From assembly GCA_050181915.1 (NCBI GenBank), contig JBFXCS010000001.1:620001-684000 (forward strand): a DNA stretch of 64,000 nt, given 5' to 3'. Positions 16,465-24,791 of this stretch are shown one piece after another. This stretch comes from JBFXCS01 sp050181915 (GTDB taxonomy: Bacteria; Actinomycetota; Thermoleophilia; Miltoncostaeales; Miltoncostaeaceae). The notes beneath the pieces are model-generated. The model was not told the DNA's origin. It did not search any database and worked only from the letters and a program-made list of their open reading frames with translations. Each line of letters opens with the position of its first letter. The first letter of the stretch is position 1. The translations under genes were made by a program, and so were the position numbers.

Positions 16465-17519
16465 GCGGGTCGCTGAAGCTGGTGGCGCACTTCGGCGAGG
16501 GCGACCGCGTCGAGGGCCGCTCCGCGAGCGACGCGCTGATGGATCTGGTCGCCGCGTCGGGCGTGGCCGGCGCCGTGCTGCTGCGCGGCGTCGAGGGCTT
16601 CGGCCTGTCGAGCCGGCTGCGCACCGATCGCCTGCTGAGCCTGTCCGACGATCTGCCCCTCGTCGCCGTGGCCGTCGGGGCGGCGGGGCCGGTCGCCGCC
16701 CTGGCCCGCCGGGCGGCGGCGCTGCTGCCGGGGCTCGTGACGCTCGAGCGGGTGGCGGTGCCGGACCTGGGGGGCGAGCGCGACTCGCCCGCGGCCCTCG
16801 GAGGCCGGCACGCGAAGGTGAGCCTGCTGTGCGGTCGCGGCGAGCCGGCCGCCCGCGGAGCCGTCGCCGCGATGCGGGGGGCGGGCCTCTCGGGCGCCCT
16901 GGCCCTGGTCGGTGTGGACGGGACCATGCGGGGCGAGCGCCGCCGCGCGCGGGTGCTGGCCCGCAACGAGGGGGTGCCGTGCCTGGTGCAGGGGTACGGC
17001 CCGGCGGAGCGGGTGCCCGACCTGCTGCCGCGGCTGCGGGCGCTGGCGGGGCGCCACGTGATCGTGGTCGAGCGGGTGCACGTGGTGCGGCGCGACGGCG
17101 CTGCCGTCGGCGACCTGCCCGCCGTCCCCTCGGAGGATCCCGGCGGCATGGGCCTCTGGCAGAGGGTGAGCGTGGCGTGCGGCGAGGACGCCCGCTGGGA
17201 GGGCCGCCCCCTCTACGAGCGCCTCATCCGCCGGCTGCGGGAGGAGGGCGCCGCCGGCGCCACCGCGCTCCGCGGCGGCTGGGGCTACACCGGCGACGGA
17301 CGCGGGCACGGCGACCACCTGCTGTCGCTGCGGCGCCGCGCGCCCGTGATCGTGTCGATCATCGACCGCCCCGAGGCGATCCGGCGGCTGTGGCCGGTGG
17401 TGGCGGCCGCCACCGCGGCCACCGGGCTGGTCACCTGCGAGACGGTGCCCGCCGCGCAGGCGCGGGCCCCCGGGGGGTCGTCCTCCGGGGGGCTCGGCCT
17501 GAGCCGCCCTCCCGCCTGA
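16461..17519 (+). CDS. Tandem DUF190 protein of the crcB operon
   Basis: 352 residues made of two or more DUF190 units (PII-like fold). Each has the pattern GEGDR..GRSASDALMDLVAASGVAGAVLLRG or its later version EDARWEGRPLYERLI..LREEGAAGATALRG, each followed by a GFG or GWGYTG turn. DUF190 genes are common beside crcB and are thought to be regulatory, PII-like ligand-binding proteins. Here the fusion and the four-base overlap with crcB make a role in gating or sensing plausible. No experimental function is known to me. Confidence 0.8.
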   Translation: MSGSLKLVAHFGEGDRVEGRSASDALMDLVAASGVAGAVLLRGVEGFGLSSRLRTDRLLSLSDDLPLVAVAVGAAGPVAALARRAAALLPGLVTLERVAVPDLGGERDSPAALGGRHAKVSLLCGRGEPAARGAVAAMRGAGLSGALALVGVDGTMRGERRRARVLARNEGVPCLVQGYGPAERVPDLLPRLRALAGRHVIVVERVHVVRRDGAAVGDLPAVPSEDPGGMGLWQRVSVACGEDARWEGRPLYERLIRRLREEGAAGATALRGGWGYTGDGRGHGDHLLSLRRRAPVIVSIIDRPEAIRRLWPVVAAATAATGLVTCETVPAAQARAPGGSSSGGLGLSRPPA

Positions 17520-17537
17520 GAAGGTCTTTAGGTGCTC

Positions 17538-18878
17538 TTAGGCGGCGGGCGCCAGCACCTCCGTCGGGCCGGGGATCGTGTCCATCCCCTCCATGTCCTT
17601 CGTGAACTCGATGAACTCGTTGTCCATCATGGCCCGCGGGTTGAACGTCGGGTCGGCGATGATCCCGTGCACCCGCCGGCGCTGCATGCCCATGTTGCCG
17701 CCGTCGTAGATCGGCAGCAGCGAGGCCTCTCGCAGCAGCTTGTCGAAGACCAGGTCCTTGTTCATGGAGTTCACGCCCACGACCTGCATGCACTTGTAGA
17801 CGGCCTCGAGCATCGTCTCGGTGCAGTAGGTCTTGCACATCGCGCCGATGAGCTCGCCGTGGTAGTCGTGCGAGTCGATGTAGTGGGCCGCCTTCCAGCA
17901 GAAGTAGCGGCAGGCCTCGATCTTCGCGCCGACGTCGCCCAGGATGTAGCCGGCGTTCTGGTACCTGATGATCGGGCCCGGGCCGCCGGCGCTGTTCTCC
18001 TTGGCCCACGCCAGGGCGGTCTCGTAGGCGGTGCGGGCCACGCCCACGGCGGCGATGCCGGCCACCGGGCCGGACCAGGCGAAGTTGCGGTTGATCAGGA
18101 GGTCGCCGTTGCCGAACGTGCCCTCGATCAGGTTCTCCGCCGGCACCCTCGCGTTGTCGAAGGTGATCTTCCAGTTGCCCGTCAGGCGGTGGGCCTGGGT
18201 GTTGATGATCTCGTAGGTGATGCCGGGGGTGCCGCGCTCGACGATGATCGCCGAGGTGCCCTCCTTGCCGCTCGCGTTCGGGTCGGTGCGGATGACGTAG
18301 AGGCTGAAGTCGGCGCCCAGGCCGTCCCAGCCGCCCACGTTGCACGGCCAGAACTTGGTGCCGTTCAGGACGTAGCCGTCGCCGTCCGACTCGGCGGTGA
18401 GGCCGATGCCCGCCGGCTTCGGCAGCGGCGTGTCGAAGTTGGCGGTGCCGCTGGCGGGTCCCGGCGGCTCGCTGGCGCCGTAGCCCACGATGAACCTGCC
18501 CGTGACGTCCGCCGTCGCGGGCCTGAAGAAGCGCTCCTTCTGCTCCTCGCTGCCCCAGTACAGCACCGGCAGCAGGCCGAGCCCGTTGACGAGCAGGGTG
18601 CAGGCGAAGCCGGGGTCCACCGCGCAGATCTCCTCCGCGGCGATCACGATGTCGAGGGTGGTGAGTCCCCCGCCGCCGTATTCGGTTGGCAGGAACCCGA
18701 ATGCGATGCCCTGCTTGTAGGCCTCGATGTAGGCGGGGATGGTCGCCTGCACGCTGAGCAGGGGGTCGGGCTCGGCGTCCGCGGCGGCGACGTGCGGCGC
18801 CTGGTTGTCCTGGGTGTAGCCGCGGGCGAGCTCCTTGACCGCCTTCTGAGCCGGTGACAGGTCGAAGTCGTTGGGCAC
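17538..18878 (-). CDS. Acyl-CoA dehydrogenase family protein
   Basis: 446 residues of the FAD-dependent acyl-CoA dehydrogenase fold: N-terminal helical domain (1-120, including GFLPTEYGGGG), central beta domain (130-260, with the VGYGASEP and GTKFWPCN motifs) and C-terminal helices. The usual catalytic glutamate of the IYEGT motif is replaced by Asp (D392 in IYDGGN). It may act on an unusual substrate or use a base from another helix, as some isovaleryl/long-chain enzymes do. GTG 18878 follows GGAGG by five bases. No electron-transfer or CoA-ligase gene is adjacent. Confidence 0.85.
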   Translation of the reverse strand: MPNDFDLSPAQKAVKELARGYTQDNQAPHVAAADAEPDPLLSVQATIPAYIEAYKQGIAFGFLPTEYGGGGLTTLDIVIAAEEICAVDPGFACTLLVNGLGLLPVLYWGSEEQKERFFRPATADVTGRFIVGYGASEPPGPASGTANFDTPLPKPAGIGLTAESDGDGYVLNGTKFWPCNVGGWDGLGADFSLYVIRTDPNASGKEGTSAIIVERGTPGITYEIINTQAHRLTGNWKITFDNARVPAENLIEGTFGNGDLLINRNFAWSGPVAGIAAVGVARTAYETALAWAKENSAGGPGPIIRYQNAGYILGDVGAKIEACRYFCWKAAHYIDSHDYHGELIGAMCKTYCTETMLEAVYKCMQVVGVNSMNKDLVFDKLLREASLLPIYDGGNMGMQRRRVHGIIADPTFNPRAMMDNEFIEFTKDMEGMDTIPGPTEVLAPAA

Positions 18879-18963
18879 GTGTGCCTCCGTCGGGACCGTG
18901 GGTGGGGTGGGCCGTCGAGCGCCCTCCCGGTCGAGCCGGGCGGGCGCGGGCGGGGACGGGCGG

Positions 18964-19329
18964 TCAGGCCGCCCGGGGAACGACGATGTCGGCCTTGAGG
19001 GGCGCCAGGGCTCCGCCGATGGTCCCGATCGTCTCGGCGGGGACGCCGAGCCCGTCGAGGGTGGCGACGAGGTGCTCGACGACCCGGTCGAAGGCCTCGG
19101 ACGTGATGTCGAGACCGGCGTGGGCCTCCTTCATCGAGCGCCCGGCGTAGATCTCCGGCCCTCCGACGGCGGCGGCGATGAAGGCCCGCTGATGCGACTT
19201 CAGGCGGTTGATGTCCCTCCCCTCGAAGTAGCCCTCGAGCGTCGGGTCGCCCAGCACGCGGACGTAGAAGTCGTCCACGGCGGCCCTCACCGCCTCGGCC
19301 CCGCCGATCTCGTCGTAGATCGATGCCAT
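18964..19329 (-). CDS. Group I truncated haemoglobin
   Basis: A 121-residue 2-on-2 globin. The proximal haem ligand is H70 in MKEAH. Tyr B10 is Y22 (DDFYVRVLGDP) and a polar E-helix residue Q47 could stabilise bound O2. It is typical of trHbN proteins that detoxify nitric oxide or bind oxygen. ATG 19329 is preceded by AGGAGG at nine bases. It lies upstream of the acyl-CoA dehydrogenase on the same strand, 85 bp away, but each has its own ribosome-binding site. Confidence 0.92.
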   Translation of the reverse strand: MASIYDEIGGAEAVRAAVDDFYVRVLGDPTLEGYFEGRDINRLKSHQRAFIAAAVGGPEIYAGRSMKEAHAGLDITSEAFDRVVEHLVATLDGLGVPAETIGTIGGALAPLKADIVVPRAA

Positions 19330-19567
19330 GCGACGGTCCTCCTGATGTGGAGAGGTGCGCCGCCGGGTCGGCGATTCCAACTCAGACTAGGACCGGTCGC
19401 GGGCGCCGAGTACGTGACCCCCATCCGACATCGGGGCCCCCGCGGCTGTGACGATGTCCGGGAGGGCGCGTCGCGGCGGCGTATCGGGGGAAGTTGGGAA
19501 AATCGCTCGCCGGAGCGCGCGACCTGTCGTACCCTGCAGAGGTCCCGTCCCACCGAAAGGAGCCGAA

Positions 19568-19756
19568 ATGGCCGACAACCCTCTCGACAAGATCACCGAC
19601 AAGGCCAAGGAGCTGCTCGAGAGCCGCGGCGGCCTCGACGCCCTCAAGGAGGACGCCGCCGAGCTCAAGGACATCGCCACGGGTGACGGCAGCCTCACCG
19701 ACAAGGCCAAGGACGCCCTCGAGGCGATCAAGGACCCGGGCAAGCCCGGCGAGTAG
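19568..19756 (+). CDS. Small acidic helical protein (MT0933/antitoxin-like)
   Basis: 62 residues, almost entirely charged amphipathic helix with two related segments (KITDKAKELL and LTDKAKDALEAIKD). It resembles small actinobacterial proteins labelled MT0933-like antitoxins, but no toxin gene is next to it, so the label is weak. ATG 19568 follows AAAGGAG at an ideal distance, and TACCCT at 19530-19535 could be its -10. A strong hairpin follows the stop, so it is probably a monocistronic and well-expressed gene. Confidence 0.65.
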   Translation: MADNPLDKITDKAKELLESRGGLDALKEDAAELKDIATGDGSLTDKAKDALEAIKDPGKPGE

Positions 19757-19762
19757 GCGCCA

Positions 19763-19803
19763 GGCGGCGGGCGGCGCCCCTCGCGGGGCCCGCCCGCGCC
19801 GCC
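19763..19803 (+). terminator. Hairpin terminator after the small helical protein
   Basis: A long G/C stem with small internal bulges: GGCGGC-GGGCGG-GCCCC pairs with GGGGC-CCGCCC-GCCGCC around a TCGC loop, starting seven bases after the stop. No U-tract. Confidence 0.6.
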
Positions 19804-19879
19804 GCCGCGACGTACGCGGCTCCGATGCCGGGAGGTCGTCCGGCATCGCGGCGTCCGAGGGGCCCCCGGCGGTCGCCGG

Positions 19880-19918
19880 TTGACACCCTCACGCCCCCTT
19901 CACTACCGTCCGCGCTCC
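19880..19918 (+). promoter_or_regulatory. Consensus promoter of metX, leaderless start
   Basis: A perfect -35 TTGACA (19880-19885), an 18-bp spacer and -10 TACCGT (19904-19909), then nine bases to GTG 19919. The TTG that looks like an in-frame start at 19880 is part of the -35 box. Confidence 0.7.
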
Positions 19919-21067
19919 GTGGGGGAGATCGGCCGGGTCGATACGCAGAGGGTCACCCTCTTCACGCCCGTGCGGCCCCTGGTGCTCGAGTCGGGTGCCG
20001 AGCTGGCGCCGGTCGAGGTGGCCTACGAGACCTACGGCGAGCTGGCCGAGGACGGCGGCAACGCGGTCTACGTCTGCCACGCGCTCACCGGCGACGCCCA
20101 CGCCGCCGGGCACCACGGCGATCCGGAGCGGCGCGGCTGGTGGGACACGATCATCGGCCCGGGCCGCCCGCTCGACACCGACCGCTTCTTCGTCGTGTGC
20201 GCCAACCTGCTGGGCGGCTGCCAGGGCACGACCGGGCCCTCGTCGCCCGACCCGTCGACGGGCGAGGCCTACGGCCTGCGCTTCCCGCTCTTCACGGTCC
20301 GCGACCTGGTGCGGGTGCACCGGGCCCTGGCGCGGCACCTGGGCATCGCCCGGCCGCTCGCCGCCGTGGGCGGCTCGCTGGGCGGGATGCAGGCGCTCCA
20401 GTGGGCGCTCGACGCCCCGGACGAGCTGGGCGCCGCGGTGGCGGTGTGCGCCAGCAGCCGCCTCTCGGCGCAGAACATCGCCTTCTCGGCCGTGGCGCGC
20501 ACCGCGATCATGAGCGATCCCGACTTCCACGGCGGCGACTACGCGCGCCACGGCGTGCGGCCCGACCGCGGCCTGGCCGTGGCGCGGCAGATGGCCCACA
20601 TCACCTACCTCTCCGAGCAGTCGATGCGGCACAAGTTCGGCCGCCGCCTGCAGAACGGCGACGCCCCGCGCATCGGCTTCGACGTCGACTTCCAGGTGGA
20701 GAGCTACCTGCGGCACCAGGGCGAGAGCTTCCTGCGCCGCTTCGACGCGAACAGCTACCTCTACCTGTCGCGGGTGATGGACTACTTCGACCCCTTCGCC
20801 GACCCGCGGGCGACGGCGCGGGCGCTCGCGCACATGCGCACCCGGTTCCTGGTCGTGTCCTTCGACACCGACTGGCGGTTCGACACCGGCCACTCGCGAC
20901 GCATCGTGCGGCGCCTCGCCGAGCACGGCGTCCCCGTCACCTTCCGCGAGGTGTCCTCGCCCTTCGGGCACGACTCGTTCCTGCTCGACCTGCCGGACTA
21001 CCACCGCACGGTCGCGGGCTTCATCGACCGCGTGGCGGCCGGCCGCCCGGCCGCGGCGGCGCCGTGA
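19919..21067 (+). CDS. metX: Homoserine O-acetyltransferase MetX
   Basis: Transfers an acyl group from acyl-CoA to homoserine, the first committed step of methionine synthesis. 382 residues, alpha/beta-hydrolase fold, with nucleophile S153 in GGSLGGMQ and the partners D318 (FDTDW) and H351 (FGHDS), a complete catalytic triad. The conserved HALTGDAHAAG segment is near residue 58. The start is GTG 19919 because the only earlier in-frame start (TTG 19880) coincides with a -35 box. The acyl donor (acetyl or succinyl) cannot be told from the sequence by eye. It overlaps metW (GTGA). Confidence 0.95.
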   Translation: MGEIGRVDTQRVTLFTPVRPLVLESGAELAPVEVAYETYGELAEDGGNAVYVCHALTGDAHAAGHHGDPERRGWWDTIIGPGRPLDTDRFFVVCANLLGGCQGTTGPSSPDPSTGEAYGLRFPLFTVRDLVRVHRALARHLGIARPLAAVGGSLGGMQALQWALDAPDELGAAVAVCASSRLSAQNIAFSAVARTAIMSDPDFHGGDYARHGVRPDRGLAVARQMAHITYLSEQSMRHKFGRRLQNGDAPRIGFDVDFQVESYLRHQGESFLRRFDANSYLYLSRVMDYFDPFADPRATARALAHMRTRFLVVSFDTDWRFDTGHSRRIVRRLAEHGVPVTFREVSSPFGHDSFLLDLPDYHRTVAGFIDRVAAGRPAAAAP

Positions 21068-21657
21068 GGCCGGACCTGTCGGTCGTCGCCTCCATGGTGC
21101 GGCCCGGCTCGCGGGTGCTGGACCTCGGATGCGGCGACGGCGACCTGCTCGACGAGCTGATCGCGCGGCGCGGCTGCCGCGGCCAGGGCGTCGAGTGGTC
21201 GCCGGAGGCCTTCCACGCCTGCGTCGCGCGCGGCATCCCGGTGGTTGCCGACGACCTCGACCGGGGGCTGCCCGACTTCGCCGACGGCTCCTTCGACGTG
21301 GTGGTCCTGTCCCAGACCCTGCAGGCGGTGCGCCGGCCGGTGCCGGTGCTGCGGGAGATGATGCGGGTGGGCCGGGTGGGGGTGGTGTCGTTCCCCAACT
21401 TCGGCCACTGGAGCACCCGGGCCCGGCTGCTCACCCGCGGTCGCATGCCCGTGACGCGCGCCCTGCCCTACGAGTGGCACGAGACGCCGAACATCCACCT
21501 CTGCACGATCGCGGACTTCGAGCGGCTCGCCCGCGCCGAGGGCCTCACGGTGGTGGAGCGGCGCCTGCTGGGCGCCGACGGCGCGCCCGCCCCGGCCCGG
21601 GCCGAGCGGCGGCCCAACCTGCTGGCGGCGGGGGCGGCCTTCCTGCTTCGCCGCTGA
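21064..21657 (+). CDS. metW: Methionine biosynthesis protein MetW
   Basis: A 197-residue class I methyltransferase-fold protein that typically accompanies metX and is required with it for methionine synthesis in several bacteria. The SAM motif VLDLGCGDGDLL lies near residue 19, followed by GVEWSPEA and the MetW-specific SFPNFGHWSTR and EWHETPNIHLCT segments. The GTG start overlaps the metX stop, so MetX and MetW are co-translated, consistent with a functional complex. Confidence 0.93.
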   Translation: MRPDLSVVASMVRPGSRVLDLGCGDGDLLDELIARRGCRGQGVEWSPEAFHACVARGIPVVADDLDRGLPDFADGSFDVVVLSQTLQAVRRPVPVLREMMRVGRVGVVSFPNFGHWSTRARLLTRGRMPVTRALPYEWHETPNIHLCTIADFERLARAEGLTVVERRLLGADGAPAPARAERRPNLLAAGAAFLLRR

Positions 21658-21671
21658 GCGCCCCGGCTCGC

Positions 21672-21686
21672 TAGCGTCACAGCCGG
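21672..21686 (+). promoter_or_regulatory. -10 box of the YbhN-like gene, leaderless start
   Basis: TAGCGT (21672-21677) is nine bases before ATG 21687. No Shine-Dalgarno sequence. Confidence 0.45.
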
Positions 21687-22655
21687 ATGGACTCGATACG
21701 CGGCTTCATCGATGCGGTCGAGGCCTTCGGGGAGCGCCTGGCCGCGGTCCACTGGACCTACCTGGCGGCCGCCGTCGGCCTCGGCCTGCTCAACCTCGCG
21801 CTGCGGTCGCGGGGATGGCAGCAGATCCTGCGGGCCGCCCTGCCCGGCGAGCGCGTGCGCTATCGCACCGCCGTCGGCGCGTACTGCGCCGGCGTCGGGG
21901 TGAACGCCGCGATCCCCGCCCGGGCGGGCGACCTGGTGAAGATGCTCCTGGTCCGGCGCCGGATGCCGGACGCCGGCTATCCGACGCTGGTCGGCAGCCT
22001 GGTGGCCGAGACCCTGTTCGACATGGTTGTCGCCTCGGCCCTGCTCGTCTGGGCGCTCCAGAGCGGCGCGCTGCCGGGCGTGCGGCTGCCCGAGATCCCG
22101 GCCTTCGACCTGTCGTTCGTGCTGTCGCACCCCTACATCTCGGGCGCCATCGCCGCGGCGCTGGCGATCCTCTGCTGGTTCCTCGGCGCGCGGGTGCGAC
22201 GCTTCTGGCGCCAGTTCGGCCGGGGGCTCGCGATCGTGCGGACGCCGGGCCGCTACCTGCGCTCGGTCGTCTCGTACCAGGCCGTCGGCTGGTGCTGCCG
22301 CATCGGCGCCGCCTTCTTCTTCCTCGAGGCCTTCGGCATCCCGGCGAGCCTCGAGACGGCGCTCCTGGTGCAGGTGGCGGGCAGCTTGGGCGGGTTGTTC
22401 CCCGCCACGCCGGGCGGCCTGGGGCCGAAGCAGGCGCTGCTCGTGGTGGTGCTCGCGGGGGAGGCCGGGCGCACGGACGTGCTCGCGTTCAGCGCCGGCA
22501 TGGACCTCACCCTGATCGTGGTGAACGGGGTGCTCGGCCTGACCTGCCTGGCGGTCATGACCGGCGGCTTCACCTTCCGCAGGACGATCGCCGAGGCGCG
22601 GGCATCGCGGGCCGGGACCGACGCGGGCTCGGACGACACGACGCACCGGGCGTGA
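21687..22655 (+). CDS. YbhN/UPF0104-type membrane protein (lysylphosphatidylglycerol synthase TM-region family)
   Basis: 322 residues with about seven to eight membrane helices. The segments LRSRGWQQIL near residue 40, VNAAIPARAGDLVKM near 75, and the late GGLFPATPGGLGPKQ loop are characteristic of the flippase-like transmembrane region of MprF/AglD relatives. The catalytic acyltransferase half of MprF is absent. It is probably a lipid- or polyprenol-linked substrate transporter, substrate unknown. It has its own promoter and ends at a bidirectional hairpin. Confidence 0.8.
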   Translation: MDSIRGFIDAVEAFGERLAAVHWTYLAAAVGLGLLNLALRSRGWQQILRAALPGERVRYRTAVGAYCAGVGVNAAIPARAGDLVKMLLVRRRMPDAGYPTLVGSLVAETLFDMVVASALLVWALQSGALPGVRLPEIPAFDLSFVLSHPYISGAIAAALAILCWFLGARVRRFWRQFGRGLAIVRTPGRYLRSVVSYQAVGWCCRIGAAFFFLEAFGIPASLETALLVQVAGSLGGLFPATPGGLGPKQALLVVVLAGEAGRTDVLAFSAGMDLTLIVVNGVLGLTCLAVMTGGFTFRRTIAEARASRAGTDAGSDDTTHRA

Positions 22656-22670
22656 GCGGTCGCCACACCC

Positions 22671-22692
22671 CTCGCCCGCCGGGGGCGGCGAG
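22671..22692. terminator. Hairpin between convergent genes
   Basis: CTCGCCCGCC pairs with GGCGGCGAG (one bulge) across a GGG loop, between the YbhN-like gene and the convergent site-2 protease gene. Confidence 0.45.
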
Positions 22693-22697
22693 GTCGC

Positions 22698-23816
22698 TCA
22701 GGCCGACACGGGGGCCCGCGGCGCGCCGATCAGCCGCGCCAGGTCCTCCATCGTCAGCAGCCCGGCCAGGTGGTCGCCGTCCACCACGAGCGCCCGGTGC
22801 AGCCCGGAGGCCCGCAGCGCCTCGATCGCGGTCGGCAGGTCGTCGTCGGGGGTGAGCAGGGGCAGGTGGTCGCGCGGCACCATGTGCTCCTCGACGAGGT
22901 GGTCGTCCCAGCGCTCCTGGGGGATGGTCGCGACGCGGTCGAGGGGCAGGAGGCCCACCGCGCGGCCGTCCCGGACGACCGGGTACACGCGGTGGCGGTC
23001 GCTCCACACGGTGCGCTCCACGAAGGCCCTGATGGTGGTGCCGGCGTCCGTCGTCACCGGGTCGCGCACCATCAGGTCGGCCACCCGCGGCGCGCCGCGC
23101 GGCCCGAGGCTCGCGGCGTGGCGCCCCTCCGCCGTGGCGGCCTGCAGCAGGAACCAGCCGATGAAGGCCAGCCAGACGCCGCTGAACGAGCGGTCGAGGA
23201 CGAAGAGGGCGATGCCGGCGCCGATCAGGCAGAGGGCGAGCACGCGGCCGATGCCGGCCGAGACCACCGTCGCCCGGCCGACGTCGCCGCGCCACTGCCA
23301 CAGCGCGGCGCGCAGCATCCGCCCGCCGTCGAGCGGCAGGGCCGGGATCAGGTTGAACACGAGCAGCGCCAGGTTGATGAAGCCCAGCCAGGCGCAGACG
23401 GCGTCGACCGGCTCCGGCAGTCCGGGCAGGAAGGCGAGGCCCACCAGCCCCCCGCCCAGGAGCAGCGACACCAGCGGCCCCGCCGCGGCGATGCGGAACT
23501 CCGCGCCCGCGCTCGGGAACATGCCGGTGAAGCGCGCGACGCCGCCGAACAGCCACAGGGTGATGCCGTCGATCTCCATCCCGTCGCGGCGGGCCTGCAC
23601 CGCGTGGCCCAGCTCGTGCAGCAGGATCGAGGCGAAGAAGCCCAGCGAGGCGACCACCGCCATCGAGAAGTAGGCGTTGTCGCCGAGACCCGGGTTGGTG
23701 TCCGGGAAGATCCCGGTGGCGAGGGTCCACATCAGCAGGAACAGCAGGAGCAGGACGCTCCAGTTCAGGCCGATCCGGATGCCGAGGATCCGGCCGAGCG
23801 AGTACGAGTCCCTCAT
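22698..23816 (-). CDS. Site-2 protease family zinc metalloprotease (M50B) with two CBS domains
   Basis: 372 residues. Residues 1-225 form six hydrophobic segments with the zinc/catalytic motif HELGH (H67, E68, H71) and the second-metal-site aspartate D163 in the PLDGG motif. Residues ~240-372 are a CBS pair. This is the Rip3/SpoIVFB-like subclass in which CBS domains sense nucleotides and control intramembrane cleavage. The substrate is unknown; anti-sigma factors are typical targets. ATG 23816 lies 17 bp after the panE-like stop, so it is probably co-transcribed. Confidence 0.88.
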   Translation of the reverse strand: MRDSYSLGRILGIRIGLNWSVLLLLFLLMWTLATGIFPDTNPGLGDNAYFSMAVVASLGFFASILLHELGHAVQARRDGMEIDGITLWLFGGVARFTGMFPSAGAEFRIAAAGPLVSLLLGGGLVGLAFLPGLPEPVDAVCAWLGFINLALLVFNLIPALPLDGGRMLRAALWQWRGDVGRATVVSAGIGRVLALCLIGAGIALFVLDRSFSGVWLAFIGWFLLQAATAEGRHAASLGPRGAPRVADLMVRDPVTTDAGTTIRAFVERTVWSDRHRVYPVVRDGRAVGLLPLDRVATIPQERWDDHLVEEHMVPRDHLPLLTPDDDLPTAIEALRASGLHRALVVDGDHLAGLLTMEDLARLIGAPRAPVSA

Positions 23817-23832
23817 GGGGGCGGCGCCGGGC

Positions 23833-24765
23833 TCATGATCCGAGTGTAGGGCTCCCCGGGTCGAGCAGGCGCAGGAGCGCGTCGCAGGCGTCGCCGGCGG
23901 GGGTGGGGACGCCCAGGCGGGCCCCCTCGCGCACCACCGCGCCCACCAGGGCCGCGCGCTCCAGGGGCCGCCCGGCCTCGAGGTCGAAGAGGGTGGAGGT
24001 GCCGCCTGAGGCGGGCAGGCGCCGGCGGGCGTCGGCGACGTAGGCCTCGGCGGCGTCGGGGGCGACCGGGATGCCCGCGGCCCGCGCGACGGCGACCACC
24101 TCCCGCCCCAGCGCCAGCACCAGGGCCGAGGCCGCGGGGTCGGCGAAGACGCGCCCCACCCGGGAGCGGCCCAGCGCGGTGACGGTGTTGAGCGACGCGT
24201 TGGCAACCAGCTTGGTCCACAGGGCCACCTCGGGCCGCTCGTCCACCCGCACCGGGATCCCCGTCGCCTCCCCGACGGCGGCGAGCATCGCCCCCGGGGC
24301 GCCGCGGCCGCCGCCGGCCAGCAGGTCGCGCAGCCGCCCGGTCGACGGGTCGCGGCTGGGCCGGCGCACCACGTGATCCGGGGCCACGCGCTCCGACCCG
24401 ATGTAGACGGCGACGCCGCCCACCCGGGCGCCCGGGCAGGCGCGGGCCAGCACGGCCGGGTTGTCGACGCCGTTCTGCAGCGAGAGCACCACGGCGCCGG
24501 GGGCGAGGGCGGGGGCCAGCGCGCGGCCGGCGCCCTCGGTGTCCCGGCTCTTCACGCAGACGAGGGCCAGATCGACGGGGCCCGCCTCGGCCGGGTCGGC
24601 CACCGTCCGCAGCGCGACCGCGCGCTCGACGCCGTCGTCCGTGAGGCGCAGCGGCCCGGCCCGCAGGGCCACGAGGGCCGCGCCCCGGGCGACGACGGCG
24701 ACCGGCCAGCCCGCCTCGGCCAATCCGGCCGCGATCACGCCGCCGACCGCCCCGGGACCGACCAC
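23833..24765 (-). CDS. panE: 2-dehydropantoate 2-reductase family (ApbA/PanE)
   Basis: About 310 residues: N-terminal Rossmann motif GPGAVGG at the very start, the CVKS segment and SLQNGVDN in the first domain, then the helical C-terminal domain with the catalytic lysine candidate in WTKLVANASLNTVTAL. It would reduce ketopantoate to pantoate for coenzyme A synthesis, although the family also contains other ketoacid reductases. The start is uncertain. GTG 24765 is used; it leaves an unusually short N-terminus, and an in-frame CTG at 24795 overlapping the rnhA stop would add ten residues. Confidence 0.82.
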   Translation of the reverse strand: MVGPGAVGGVIAAGLAEAGWPVAVVARGAALVALRAGPLRLTDDGVERAVALRTVADPAEAGPVDLALVCVKSRDTEGAGRALAPALAPGAVVLSLQNGVDNPAVLARACPGARVGGVAVYIGSERVAPDHVVRRPSRDPSTGRLRDLLAGGGRGAPGAMLAAVGEATGIPVRVDERPEVALWTKLVANASLNTVTALGRSRVGRVFADPAASALVLALGREVVAVARAAGIPVAPDAAEAYVADARRRLPASGGTSTLFDLEAGRPLERAALVGAVVREGARLGVPTPAGDACDALLRLLDPGSPTLGS

Positions 24766-24791
24766 CAGCGTGCGGGGCGGGGCGGAGGGCC

